Source of the DNA: Ophiostoma sp. CBS 140.51
Lineage: Eukaryota > Ascomycota > Sordariomycetes > Ophiostomatales > Ophiostomataceae
NCBI GenBank assembly: GCA_029298735.1
Contig: JANSLP010000009.1
Coordinates: 62,001-126,000, forward strand
Length of the DNA: 64,000 nt
Direction: 5' to 3'
Below the pieces are notes generated by a model. That model was given only the letters and a program-made list of their open reading frames with translations. It was not told where the DNA came from and did not search any database. The position numbers and the translations under genes are program-made. This document shows, one piece after another, positions 1 through 9,750 of the stretch; within the stretch, counting starts at the first letter, position 1, and each line of letters starts with the position of its first letter.

Positions 1-239
1 TTTCTACTAATAGTACCATTGTTGAATGAAACTTAAACCCATTGCGTTTGAATTAACTGCGGTTACTGCTTGTCGTCTATCTCATCGTAATTTTTTACCC
101 ACTCTACTCACTTGCAGTCTATTGTTCTGTAATCACCGTTCCTTTTCCAACTCGGAGTCTGTCTCTTGGTCTATTCTATTCTGTGTGGCCTTGGCTGCCA
201 CATCTCCTTGACTACTTGCTAAGCTCGTAGCCTGCCCAT

Positions 240-1763
240 CTATGCCAGGCCCATGCGCAAAAGGTGGTTGCCAAACTCAAGCAAATAATAGTCTGCATAC
301 ACCAGGCCATGGTTCCAGTACCGGTGGTGATCCCGGGCGTTGGCATTGGCCGTTGCATGCTTCAGAATAGCAGCAAACGTCTGGCCAGCCTGGCTGTCCT
401 TGACCTTTGCAACCTCTGTTTCTTCGTCAACAAACTCTGCTGTTTCTCTTGCCAATGACAGAGCTAGTGTGTCCTCCACAATATCAAATGCTGCCTGCAG
501 ATACCGGTCGGCCTCCGCAGTCTGTCCACCGGCCCGTAGAGCCTGCGACAACACCAACAGACCGTTGGCTGCAATAACACCCGCCGACGAGTCTCTCAGC
601 GGACCCGTATCAGCGACGGTATTGGGGTCGATGGGTGCATCAAAGTCCCACAACGGGACATACCGGCCACGTTTGGGGCCGTTGCAGCCAGGGATTTCAA
701 CGCAGTCTGGGCTTGTATCCATGCGGAGCAAAAAGTAGTTGGCCAGGCCGGCAGCAGCGCGGGCAAACCGGGGCTCGCCTGTCCGCAAGAACGTCCGCGC
801 GAAACCCAAGATGCCCCAAGCCTGACCACGAGCCCATGTCGAGTCGCGTGCGTAGCCCTGGGCAGTACGCAGCTCTTTTACGGCTCCCGTCACGGGAGAG
901 AAGTTGGCAACGTGGAACGTGCTGTAAAGAGGCGTGCCGTCACCCTTCTTAGATTCGTCCCGCAAGACACTGCCCATGACTGCATCGGCGTGGGATGTGG
1001 CAGCCGCTGCGAGTGTCTCATCACCTGTCAGGCCGGCCACATAGTACAGCAGGTCTAGGTTGATCATGCTGTCGATAATGACCAGGAAATCTTCCGTCAA
1101 CGAGTCGACAAGCACACCGTTCTGGTTCAGCATATCCCACGACCGGATGGCACCGACAGTGGCATTGTATCTTGAGTGCAGCGCGTAAGCCGCCTTGATG
1201 ACTGCTTCCCGTGCCTGCGCATCGTGGTACTGCTCGTAGCACGACCGCTGGGACAACATCACAATAAATGCCATGTCGTGCGTGTCTGTGCGGCCAGCCA
1301 TGTAGCGGATTGGCCCGTCCCACGACTGCGCCGTCTTCTCGAGGGTTGCTTTTGCCAGAGCGCGTGTCTTTGATGACAGCGCAATCGTGTGAGGAAATTT
1401 GTTGAACCGTTCCAGCAGCAAGTAAATGCACCCTGGGAAGAAGCCGCACGTCCAGAAATCGGCTTCGCGCAGCGCATACTGGTTGGCATCCTCGCCCGTC
1501 TGCGGCACGTACTCCGGGTAGCGTGTGGGCGGGTCGTTGTCGACGAGTGCCTCGACGGCTGTGCGCGTGATCTTGGCCACGGCGTTTTCTGCAAAGATGC
1601 CCCCAAAGCGCTGGAGGAGGGGCGCCTGGAGTGGTTTTGATGTTGCGCCAGAGGATGCCATCTTGGTATCGAGCGAGTCCATAATGTCAAGCGTGCCGTC
1701 GACAGAGGTGTTGTCGCTGTGCACGGCGCCCTCGGAGCTGGTGGAGGACGGCGAGCTGGGCAT
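240..1763 (-). CDS. GH88 unsaturated glucuronyl hydrolase
   Basis: Single-exon gene of 507 residues. The family removes the 4,5-unsaturated uronic acid from the non-reducing end of oligosaccharides made by polysaccharide lyases, by hydrating the double bond. Seen: DxWxxGFFPG-like text near residue 102, then RYMAGRTDTHDMAF with Asp163 in the place of the first catalytic aspartate, and IIDSMINLDLLYY with Asp231 in the place of the second. Length is close to the family's plus an N-terminal Ser/Thr-rich extension of about 40 residues. There is no signal peptide, so it should act inside the cell on imported oligosaccharides. I chose the ATG at 1763; the open frame runs further upstream but only from a non-ATG codon through low-complexity text. 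It lies in the same orientation as the DUF2264, sugar transporter and lactonase genes. GH105 is the main alternative because the fold is shared. Confidence 0.9.
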   Translation of the reverse strand: MPSSPSSTSSEGAVHSDNTSVDGTLDIMDSLDTKMASSGATSKPLQAPLLQRFGGIFAENAVAKITRTAVEALVDNDPPTRYPEYVPQTGEDANQYALREADFWTCGFFPGCIYLLLERFNKFPHTIALSSKTRALAKATLEKTAQSWDGPIRYMAGRTDTHDMAFIVMLSQRSCYEQYHDAQAREAVIKAAYALHSRYNATVGAIRSWDMLNQNGVLVDSLTEDFLVIIDSMINLDLLYYVAGLTGDETLAAAATSHADAVMGSVLRDESKKGDGTPLYSTFHVANFSPVTGAVKELRTAQGYARDSTWARGQAWGILGFARTFLRTGEPRFARAAAGLANYFLLRMDTSPDCVEIPGCNGPKRGRYVPLWDFDAPIDPNTVADTGPLRDSSAGVIAANGLLVLSQALRAGGQTAEADRYLQAAFDIVEDTLALSLARETAEFVDEETEVAKVKDSQAGQTFAAILKHATANANARDHHRYWNHGLVYADYYLLEFGNHLLRMGLA

Positions 1764-2463
1764 TGTGACAGGCTGGGTGAGGGGAGGAGAAGTTGTAGGA
1801 GAGAAGTTGAGTTTTGGGGTTGAGCGTTGAGTTGCGGTTGTGTTGGGTCGGCGTTGACGTGGGGGTGAGAGTGAAATGGGGAAAGAGGAAAGGTAAAAAA
1901 TAATAGTAAAGTTGATGAAAAAGTGTGACTGAATTTGATTTGATGTGGAAGTCAAAAGTCGAACTTGTTGTTGACTTTGCCTCTTATTTGTTTTAAACTT
2001 GACCTTATTTGAATTTGAACTTTCTGATTCGTCTCGCTGTGACTTTCCTGTTTTCTTGACGACCCTCTTTACTGCCCCATCACTATTATCTCACTCTCAA
2101 GTGTCCTGAAGCGGGCACAGGTACTTTCTCCAACTCGTCGATGCTGCAGATCCGGTGCTGCCGAAGCCCGGTCCGTGACTTTGCCCGGCGCCCGTATTAT
2201 GGGGAAAACGGGGAATGGGAAAGCTGGGCAGTGTGGTCAGCTGGGGTATTTTTTCATTTTCTGTGTCTTTTTGGCCGCTTAGTTTAATTGCCTAAACGGG
2301 GCAATACACTACAGGACTAATATGATGAGGAGAGATGATCAGCGACGAATTGCTTTCTGCATACGTTATGGACCTTGAAATTATCCAGGTTATTGATTTT
2401 TATCTAAAGTGAAATTGTTGACTTTTATTAAGTTTGCAGATAAAATTTGTCCAGCATGTACTT
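1764..2463. other. Intergenic: upstream of GH88 gene, downstream of DUF2264 gene
   Basis: About 700 bp. The half next to the GH88 start is A/T and pyrimidine biased, as expected of a leader. Around 2130-2215 there is a GC-rich stretch containing CCCGGTCCG. No RNA gene, repeat or coding segment is seen. Confidence 0.4.
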
Positions 2464-4605
2464 CTACGCCGGCACCACATTGAATGATCCCGCCTCGTCA
2501 AAGACCACCTTCGGCTTGCTGCTCCACCGCGCCGTAATGTCTGTCTTGTCCTTGCCTGCCCGAACTGCAAATACCTTGGTCGTTAGAACTAGCTCCGTTC
2601 CCGCTGCAATCTCGCCCGTTGCCTTGTCAAGGATGTCGTGGTAAGCTGTTGGGACCAAACTGCGCTGGAAGGCCAAGCTCGTGTTGGAGTCCGGTTTGAG
2701 GTGTGCACAGCGGGCGTTGACTGTGGGCGTAGACTGTGAAGAACTCCGTAGAACTGGCTTGTTAATGGCCACACCCAAGGCGCCGGCAGAAGACAGGACA
2801 AGGACAGAAGAGTCTTCATTGTCACCCAACACAACCTCTTCGTTTTCACCCAGCACTAGCTTCGACGGCTTCTCTGTTGCTGGCACAATATTTCCACCAT
2901 CGGTCGACCTCCGGCCGGGTCCTGCAAAGCCGCCTTCTACAGCATGCAGCATGGGGATTGCCTTATTCACACGGATGCGGTGCACACGAACATGCCAGTC
3001 TGGCCATCCATCTGCAGGCGGCACCAGCGTCGTGTCCACCTGCACCGCCCGGTCACCCCAAGGATACCACCGCACCGTCGCCCAGCCTTGCTCTGTGAAC
3101 TTGGCCACCTCACAGTGCTTCCACTTGAGAGCCCACGTCTCACGTCCATCACGACTCAGTACCAACGTGTTGTCCGGCACAATCTGCTGGATCAACGGAC
3201 CCGTGGGCACCGAAAAAGGAAACGCCGACGAGTAGGCAAACTTGCAGTACTTGGCCTGCGAGGCCTTCATGGGCCAGGCGACAAACTGTGAAAGAGAAAG
3301 CATAAAGTGGTGGTTGCCGGCCGGGTGATTGCAGAGGATTTGTTGTGGTGTAGGCACAAGGGCGACTGCCGGCCGTTCTCCAGTAAACTCTGGGTATGGC
3401 TCTTCCTCGGCGGCCCAAAATGCGTCGTCCACCCTCAAGGCCACTGCAATCAGTGTCTTCAAGCACCAGTAGACGGACTGCGGTGAGTTGTAGTCTTCGG
3501 CCATGTACATGTTAGGGTATTGCCAACCAATCGTCATGGTGCCGTCTTGACTGAAAACGTCGTCTGAGTGGGCAGCCCACCACCTCAGATGCCGCAATAA
3601 GAAGCCCTTGATGGCGCCCGGCGTGTTGAGAGGCGCCGGCATATCCTCAACCTGAGCCACGGCGAGCGCTGCAAAGAACCCGCCACAGGCAAAACGGTAT
3701 GTCAGCGAGCGGCCAAAGGGGATGGCTGCGCCCTCGGCGTCAAAGTACCGCCAGAAAGAGGCGCCAAACTGCCGTGCCATTTTGCGGTACCGCTCAGCCC
3801 GCTCAGGGTCGAGATCGGCGCCGCCGTACCGGCAGTACAGAAGCTGGCTAAACTGGATGGCAAAGCTGCCTGAGTAGTAGTCCACCTGGCGGCCGATGCC
3901 CGTGTCACGGCTGCCGTTGATGCGGGCCTCTTCATATTCGGCAGCCTGCTGCTCCTCCGTCAGCCACGACCCGTCGCTCGACCAGCCGTCGCCAATGTAG
4001 TACGAGTCGAGCTTGGCCAAGTCGGCATTCATTTGGTCGAGCAGTACCTTCTTTTGGTCCTTGTCGCCCCCAACCGTCTTGTCGTTGTCGGCCAGCCTCA
4101 GCAGAGCCAGATTGGCCATGACGCGGAACCACAGCCAGTTGGTTGGCGGCATCTCCTTGCCGCTCATCTGTCGCAGCCATGCAACAATATTGGCCTGCAC
4201 GCGCAGTGGCTGGGCATAAAACAGCTGATTTGGTGCTGCCAGGAGCGCGTAGGACACAATCTCAGACTCAACCATGCGCTGGTCCATGTCGTTGATGTTG
4301 CCCCAGTATTCTGGGTGGGCAGGGTCTGTTCCAACTGCGATGCCCTTGATCCAAGGCCCCAAAACGTCGTCGTCGTTGCTTCCTCCCTCTAGCAGAGCAC
4401 CTACTGCCCAGAGTGGCCGGGCAAAGCCTTCGAGCTGTGCCGCAGCATCGTCAAAGTGCGCGCCCGTTGCCACCGGGATGCGAACGCGACCCTTTTCGGG
4501 AGAGAAGCATGTCTGCTGAAGAGGACGAAGCAGTGCCAGAGTGGCCTTCACGACGTCAGCGCGTGTGCGCAGAGGATTATCGGAGAACCCAGGCTGAGGG
4601 GGCAT
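2464..4605 (-). CDS. DUF2264 family protein, putative uronide-active enzyme
   Basis: Single exon, 713 residues from the ATG at 4605; an earlier non-ATG opening would only add a His/Thr-rich tail. The N-terminal two thirds show the DUF2264 pattern: NPLRTRADVVKATLALL at the start, then FARPLWAVGALL, GNINDMDQRMVES, NWLWFRVMANLALL, DGWSSDGSWL, YYSGSFAIQFSQLLY and MAEDYNSPQSVYWCLK. Members are predicted to adopt an alpha/alpha toroid like heparinases and GH88/GH105 enzymes, and are often encoded beside glycoside-degrading genes; a defined reaction is not established for this subfamily as far as I know. No signal peptide or membrane segment is seen, so a cytosolic role is likely. Placement between GH88 and a sugar transporter suggests work on the same imported substrate (inference). 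Confidence 0.85.
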   Translation of the reverse strand: MPPQPGFSDNPLRTRADVVKATLALLRPLQQTCFSPEKGRVRIPVATGAHFDDAAAQLEGFARPLWAVGALLEGGSNDDDVLGPWIKGIAVGTDPAHPEYWGNINDMDQRMVESEIVSYALLAAPNQLFYAQPLRVQANIVAWLRQMSGKEMPPTNWLWFRVMANLALLRLADNDKTVGGDKDQKKVLLDQMNADLAKLDSYYIGDGWSSDGSWLTEEQQAAEYEEARINGSRDTGIGRQVDYYSGSFAIQFSQLLYCRYGGADLDPERAERYRKMARQFGASFWRYFDAEGAAIPFGRSLTYRFACGGFFAALAVAQVEDMPAPLNTPGAIKGFLLRHLRWWAAHSDDVFSQDGTMTIGWQYPNMYMAEDYNSPQSVYWCLKTLIAVALRVDDAFWAAEEEPYPEFTGERPAVALVPTPQQILCNHPAGNHHFMLSLSQFVAWPMKASQAKYCKFAYSSAFPFSVPTGPLIQQIVPDNTLVLSRDGRETWALKWKHCEVAKFTEQGWATVRWYPWGDRAVQVDTTLVPPADGWPDWHVRVHRIRVNKAIPMLHAVEGGFAGPGRRSTDGGNIVPATEKPSKLVLGENEEVVLGDNEDSSVLVLSSAGALGVAINKPVLRSSSQSTPTVNARCAHLKPDSNTSLAFQRSLVPTAYHDILDKATGEIAAGTELVLTTKVFAVRAGKDKTDITARWSSKPKVVFDEAGSFNVVPA

Positions 4606-5315
4606 GATGGGTTGGTGTGGGGTCCGCTCGTGTGTGGTGGTATGGTTGTTGTGTTGAGTAGCCGTGCAGCAGTGTCTATGCTGTGCTTGGTGTCGATGCT
4701 TGTTCACAATGTTTGCCTGAATTTTGTTTCCTTGACACCTTTTCTAAATTGTTCCTTCCTGAGTTGTATTTTTACTCCATTAGCTCTTTCCATTAATTAC
4801 GAAGAGCTGTCCCGAACGGTCAAGCTTTGTTCGTCATATGGTCGCACCTTCCTGAGCTTCCCCTCACGGCACGTTCTTGCCTGCAGCGGGGCTCGGTGCA
4901 AGTCCCGGACTGGGTCCCGATCGCGCCTTCCAAAATGCCTTTCGATACTACCCAACACCACCTAAATCAACCCCAAAAGCCAAGTCTAGCTGAAGCTTTA
5001 CTGCAAGTCTCGGCAGGCACGCGCGGGGTCGGCCGCCAGGCCATTTTCAGACGAGGAAGGAACGTAGAACGACGAACGTTGATGGTGACTGACACGAGAA
5101 GGATGTGTCAGCTTTCGTCTTTCCCCCTTTTTTCCATTTTTGTGGTCAATTTATTTCACATCACCCAAGACTGTCACCAAACTTCTGTTGTTCATACCAT
5201 TAATTGAAGAATCTGCATCTTGCTAACACTATTCACAGCACCGACTCTCGAGCGTCTCAGCCTTCCACTTCTGTCATTTGTCCCAATCTTGTGACACTCT
5301 TCACTCTTGTTCTCT
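4606..5315. other. Intergenic: upstream of DUF2264 gene, downstream of MFS gene
   Basis: About 700 bp with no recognisable gene. A CCCGGACTGGGTCCCG stretch near 4915 resembles the GC-rich patch upstream of the GH88 gene, but the match is too short to call a shared operator. Confidence 0.35.
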
Positions 5316-6967
5316 TCATGCGTGAGTACGCGTCGATTTGTCTGCTACCTCTTTACTTGGTTGCATCCTCCACCTGAGCGTGCCCGGCTCGTGCTCCTCG
5401 GCAACAGTCATCTTCTCCGAAATCTCCTGGGTCAGCGTCACATGTTGGCCGCTCTTGACCATGCGGCGAAGCTCAGCGGCACACTTGACGGGGCCTTTGG
5501 TGCGGTCCATGAAAGCCAGGTCGATCATCTCGAGGCTCAGACCGCTGGTCTCGGGGAAGAAGAAGTAGACGATGGGCACATAGGAGAGGTTGAAGGCGGC
5601 AAAAATGATGTAGATGCGCCAGCCAATGTTGGTGATGGCGGGCGGGACGAACATGGTGACGGCGAAGCCAAAGACCCAGAGCGTGGAGTTGGCCAGACCG
5701 ACACCGACCGAACGGTACTCGAGCGGCAAGATCTCGGGGCCGTACGTCCAGACACCGGCCATGAAGCCCCAGGTGTACACTGTCTGGTAAGCAAAGATGA
5801 GCACGACAGCAGCAATACCGGTTCCCTTGGTGTCAATCTCGAGCATGACAGCCAGCAGCACCATGATGACGGTCATACCGCCGGCAGTGTACATGAAGCA
5901 GTTGCGGCGACCAAACTTCTCAATGAGATACCATGTGCCCATGGACGCGATCAGGAACCAGACTTGGAGAAGACCAGACATGAGCAGCGACAAGTGCCGG
6001 CTCATACCGACCGACGTCTGGAAGATGTATGTCGTATAGTATGAGATGGGCGTGCTGCCGCTAAAGTCCTGCATGAAGTTGAGGCCGCATGCAAGTGCCA
6101 GGCGGTAGCGCGAGCGGATCTGGTCTTTTTCGAAAAAAAGCTGACGCAGGCCCTTTTGGGCGTGTTGCTCAAGGAGGATGGCCTGGTTGATGTCGGCCAC
6201 TTCTTGCGCAATCTCCTCAGCCGGCTCTTTCGGGCGCAGGGCTTGGAACACTTGCGTAGCCTCCTCGACACGGCCCTTCATGACAAGGTAGCGAGGGGAC
6301 TCGGGCATCACAGCCAGCAAGGTGCTGAGAAGGATGGCTAACACGGACTGGAAGGCCATGGGGAACCGCCAGGGGAAGTCACCAGAGTAGCCAGAGATGC
6401 CGTACTCCATCCAGTAAGCAATCAACTGTCCAATAATCAAGAAACTCAGCGAGCAGCCCACAAGTGTGCCGCGGTACCGCGAAGGAGCCGTCTCAGACTG
6501 CCAGATGGCCACATTGCCGGCAACCAAGCCCAGACCCACGCCAGCGACAACGCGGCCCACGCCGAGCTGGGCGGGGCTGAAACTCGAGGCCTGCAGCACG
6601 GCGCCGGCGCAGAGGATTCCGGTTCCGAGGTGGGCAAGTGTCCGGCGGCCAAAACGCGATCCTAGGAACGTTGTGGCAAGTGCACCCAGCAGGGCGCCCA
6701 GCTGGAAGATGGCTGTGATAAGTCCCTCCATGCTAGAGCTGAGGTGGAAAGTGTCGATGAAGCCGTCGGCGGTGAGGATACTACCCATCAAACCATTGTC
6801 AAAGCCTGTTATCGTTGTTGGTTAGCGGACAGGAGAGAGGCGAGCGCAAGGTCGGCTTTCAGCTCCTTTTCCAGATTCTCTGACTTACCGAACATGACGA
6901 AGCCCATGCCAGATGAGATGGTAATGGCGGCCACGAGGCCTGTGCCCGTGAGGCCCAAGTACGGCAT
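5316..6967 (-). CDS. MFS sugar transporter (two exons)
   Basis: Exons 6889-6967 and 5316-6805 join to 522 residues. The intron 6806-6888 starts GTAAGT on the minus strand and ends in AACAG; the join restores FVMFGFDNGLMGSI, the usual first-helix GYD-like signature of fungal sugar porters. Seen: GSRFGRRTLAHLG after helix 2, AIWQSETAPSRYRG after helix 4, MPESPRYLVMKGR before the central loop, GPEILPLEYRSVGVG, and PETSGLSLEMIDLAF near the end (PETKG-like). The family imports mono- or oligosaccharides by proton symport in the plasma membrane. The co-directional neighbours predict uronic-acid sugars or unsaturated disaccharides as cargo; this is inference, since substrate cannot be read from these motifs. 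Confidence 0.9.
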
Positions 6968-8097
6968 GGCGGCGGTGTTCGGTGACAGATGCTAAGAGAA
7001 GGAAGAATGAGATAAATGAGTATGACGGAGAAGGAAGGGAAACGAAGATAAGAGGCGAGGACGGGGGAATGAGGTGAAGAAATATGAGAGCAACAAGGTG
7101 ATCTGCTGAGGAAAGTGGAAGAACTCAGGACGACATCGAACCACTGCAGGAAAACTTGCTCTTATATGTGAGTCCGTTTTGTATCGCAGGACGACAGTTG
7201 GGAAAGAGTCAAAAGAAACTAAGGAACTGGGGGAGTTGGGATACGCGCCCAAGAGCCCCACGGGGAAAGTGAAATATTCTGCTCAGTCGTGAGAAGCACG
7301 TGAGCGTGGCACCGGTGGTGTTGACGCGCCAGGGTCGGGCATCGAAAGGCAAGGAAATAAGAAACGTGGAAATAAGGTTGTCAGCAGCACCAGAAAGGAA
7401 AATCATCTCCTTCGATTTTAAGATTCCTTAGCTCACAGAGGTCTTGATTTCCCACAAATCAGAAATCAGAAATCGGCGTCGATCGGCTCCAAAAACAAGC
7501 ATCTGAGGACTCTCGATGGGGCCTGCGATGGGTCTCTCTTGTCTCAAGGAGTTGAGCCAAAGAGTCAGGTCGGGCAAGGTTAGAAATGGCGACTCCTTTG
7601 CAACTCGTTGTGAAGGAGAGAAGAGACTAGCCGCGACAAACCTGACAAAGGCGCCGGGAAGAATAAACGAAAAGAAGGGGGGAAACACCACAAACTATGT
7701 GAAACCAAAAAAAAAAAAAAAATTGTTGATTTTGATGGGAGAGGTACCGGCGAACGAGTCTGTCAAAATTTGACCGAAAATGGCACGTAGTGATGATCGG
7801 GTAGAACCGAAACCCCGAGTGTCGTGTTGTTATTGGAGCTGCAACTTTCTTCGGGGTTTAAGCCGAAAATACTAATATAACGGCATGCCTTGCACGCGAG
7901 TCTCGCCACCAGGCCATGGTCAAAAACAGTTAATATAAACGTCAAATGAAAGAAAAGCCAGCAGGTGAGCAGATGAGGAGATGGAGGTAGTTGGTCTAGA
8001 TGACTTTAGACGAGGCTATAGTATAAAAAGGGATGACTTGGCGATTGTACGTTTCGTTTATTGAATTTCCTATATTGATTTCAAAATCTAAACTAGC
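6968..8097. other. Intergenic: upstream of MFS gene, downstream of lactonase gene
   Basis: About 1.1 kb without a supported gene. It contains a 16-17 nt poly-A run near 7710 and a purine-rich leader-like block next to the transporter start. A TATAAAAAG string at 8022-8030 lies on the plus strand, where no gene begins. Confidence 0.4.
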
Positions 8098-9127
8098 CTA
8101 CCAAGCAATCGATGCGCCTGCTGGCAGAATAAATTCATGTCGCGGAACACCCTTCACGCCAACGTCGACCTCGTATACGTCTCCGCCTCGCCGAATGCCA
8201 CTGTCCTCCGTCTCGTCCTTGTGGTCAGGATCACGCGCCGTCGTGATAACTAGCTTAGTGTCGACAAACAGAGGGCACGTGACGTAGGCCGTGGGTAGGA
8301 GCACTTTGCCAATTGTGTTGCCAGCTGGGTCCAATCTCACGACGGCAGAGCCACGCCACAGTGCCGTCCAGATACAGTCCTCGGCGTCAATGACCAATCC
8401 GTCAGGGTTGGCACCGTCTGCATAACCAGCAGCAGCCGCGTTCCAATATGTGCGCTGGTTGGCAATAGTGCCGGCCACGGCGTCAAAATCAAACGCAAAG
8501 ATGGACCGTTTGCCACTGTCCGTCCAGTACATGATGGTATCGGCAGCATTCCAGGCGGTACCGTTGGGACTTTGGACCCCGGCCACAATCTGGGTCGATG
8601 TGAGACTGCCGTCGGACGTGGCCTCGACCTTGAATAGAGCACCCTCTGGTCGTTCTTCGCCAGCAATCCCCGGATCTATCATGGACCCGACCCAGAGCCG
8701 ACCACACGAGTCAACAGCGCCATCGTTGCTGCGCATTAGTTGTTGTCGCTCCTCGCTAGCATCCTGCCAGAACTTGTATAGGTATTTTAGCTTGCCGGTT
8801 GTTGTGTTGATGGCGGCAACTCCGTGTCGTGCGCCGACTAGGTAGGCTCTTGATGATGGTATGCTCTTGATGTTGGCAGTGACACTATCGTCGGTCAGCT
8901 GGTGCATATTTTAATTCGTTTCCGACTGGAGGACATGCTTACCCCAAACAGTCTTCGCTTGTGACGGTGCGTAAAGATGAAGGCCCAGCGTCGACATTGT
9001 AAGTGTGCACGGTCTCGCCGACAATATCGATGATGCGGCATTCACGCGTCGCCTCGTCAAAGAAGGGACCCTCGAGTAGCAATCCCTGGAGGGCAATGCT
9101 GGGTTGTGTGACGTTCCACGTCTGCAT
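8098..9127 (-). CDS. SMP-30/gluconolactonase/LRE-like lactonase (two exons)
   Basis: Exons 8943-9127 and 8098-8884 give 323 residues. The 58-bp intron (8885-8942) starts GTAAGC, has a GCTGACC branch point and ends GATAG; the join produces SEDCLG/VTANI, a good fit to the family. A tempting ATG at the head of the downstream open frame (MHQLTDD) therefore lies inside the intron. Family features seen: LEGPFFDEATREC (metal-binding Glu), SNDGAVDSCGRLWVGSM, SPNGTAWNAADTIMYWTDSG and NPDGLVIDAEDCIWTALW, marking the propeller blades. The family hydrolyses sugar lactones such as glucono- or galactonolactone with a divalent metal. No signal peptide, so cytosolic. Same strand as the GH88, DUF2264 and transporter genes, where it may open a lactone formed during uronate or aldose oxidation. 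Confidence 0.9.
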
Positions 9128-9750
9128 TTTTTCGTATGATGTGGGAGGAAAGAAGTGAACGATGAAGAACGAAACGAACGGAAAGAAGCTCAAAAGAAGC
9201 TCAAAAAAGTCATAACGGGGTAAATCTGGGGAACTGTAGATAAAAGGTGTGTGCCAAGTCGTTTCTGTCGAAAGATGTTTGGCTGTTCTTCAGCTGCCAC
9301 GCGTGTAGGTAGGTTCCGCCTTCCCCGCCGGCCGGACATAAGTGTCCACTCAGAACGACGGGCGTAAAGACGTACTCTCGTGGACAGTGCCACTTTGCGA
9401 CAACTGTCGGGCCGGATTGCAGCACTTGATTTGTGGAAAATGCAGCGCGCATCCTTGGCCTATTCCCGCCCGGCAAGGCTAGTTGCGGTCCTAAGCTGTG
9501 CCGAGTCTTATTGTACGGCGAAACTATTAATACCAGGGCCACTGACAGAAACAAGCAAACAGTAAGTTCATCCTTCGATAATCGTCACAACCTTTCACGT
9601 GTACGTCACGGAAACAAGAATTTCCACGGCAGAGTACTCGCTTTCGACACCGATTTTGGGATAAATTATTGCCATTGTACGATTTTCGAAATCCAAATTT
9701 TGGCTATCAACAAGACAAGACGGTTTAGATCGCTTTTTCTTCCCTCGCCG
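9128..9750. other. Intergenic: upstream of lactonase gene, downstream of permease gene
   Basis: About 620 bp with no supported gene. The segment 9128-9220 is purine-rich on the plus strand, a pyrimidine leader for the minus-strand lactonase gene. A CGCCGGCCGGACAT patch lies near 9330. Confidence 0.35.

Noticed and set aside
8022..8030. TATAAAAAG on the plus strand as a promoter
   Set aside because: The only downstream frame on that strand is antisense to the lactonase gene; no plus-strand gene starts here.
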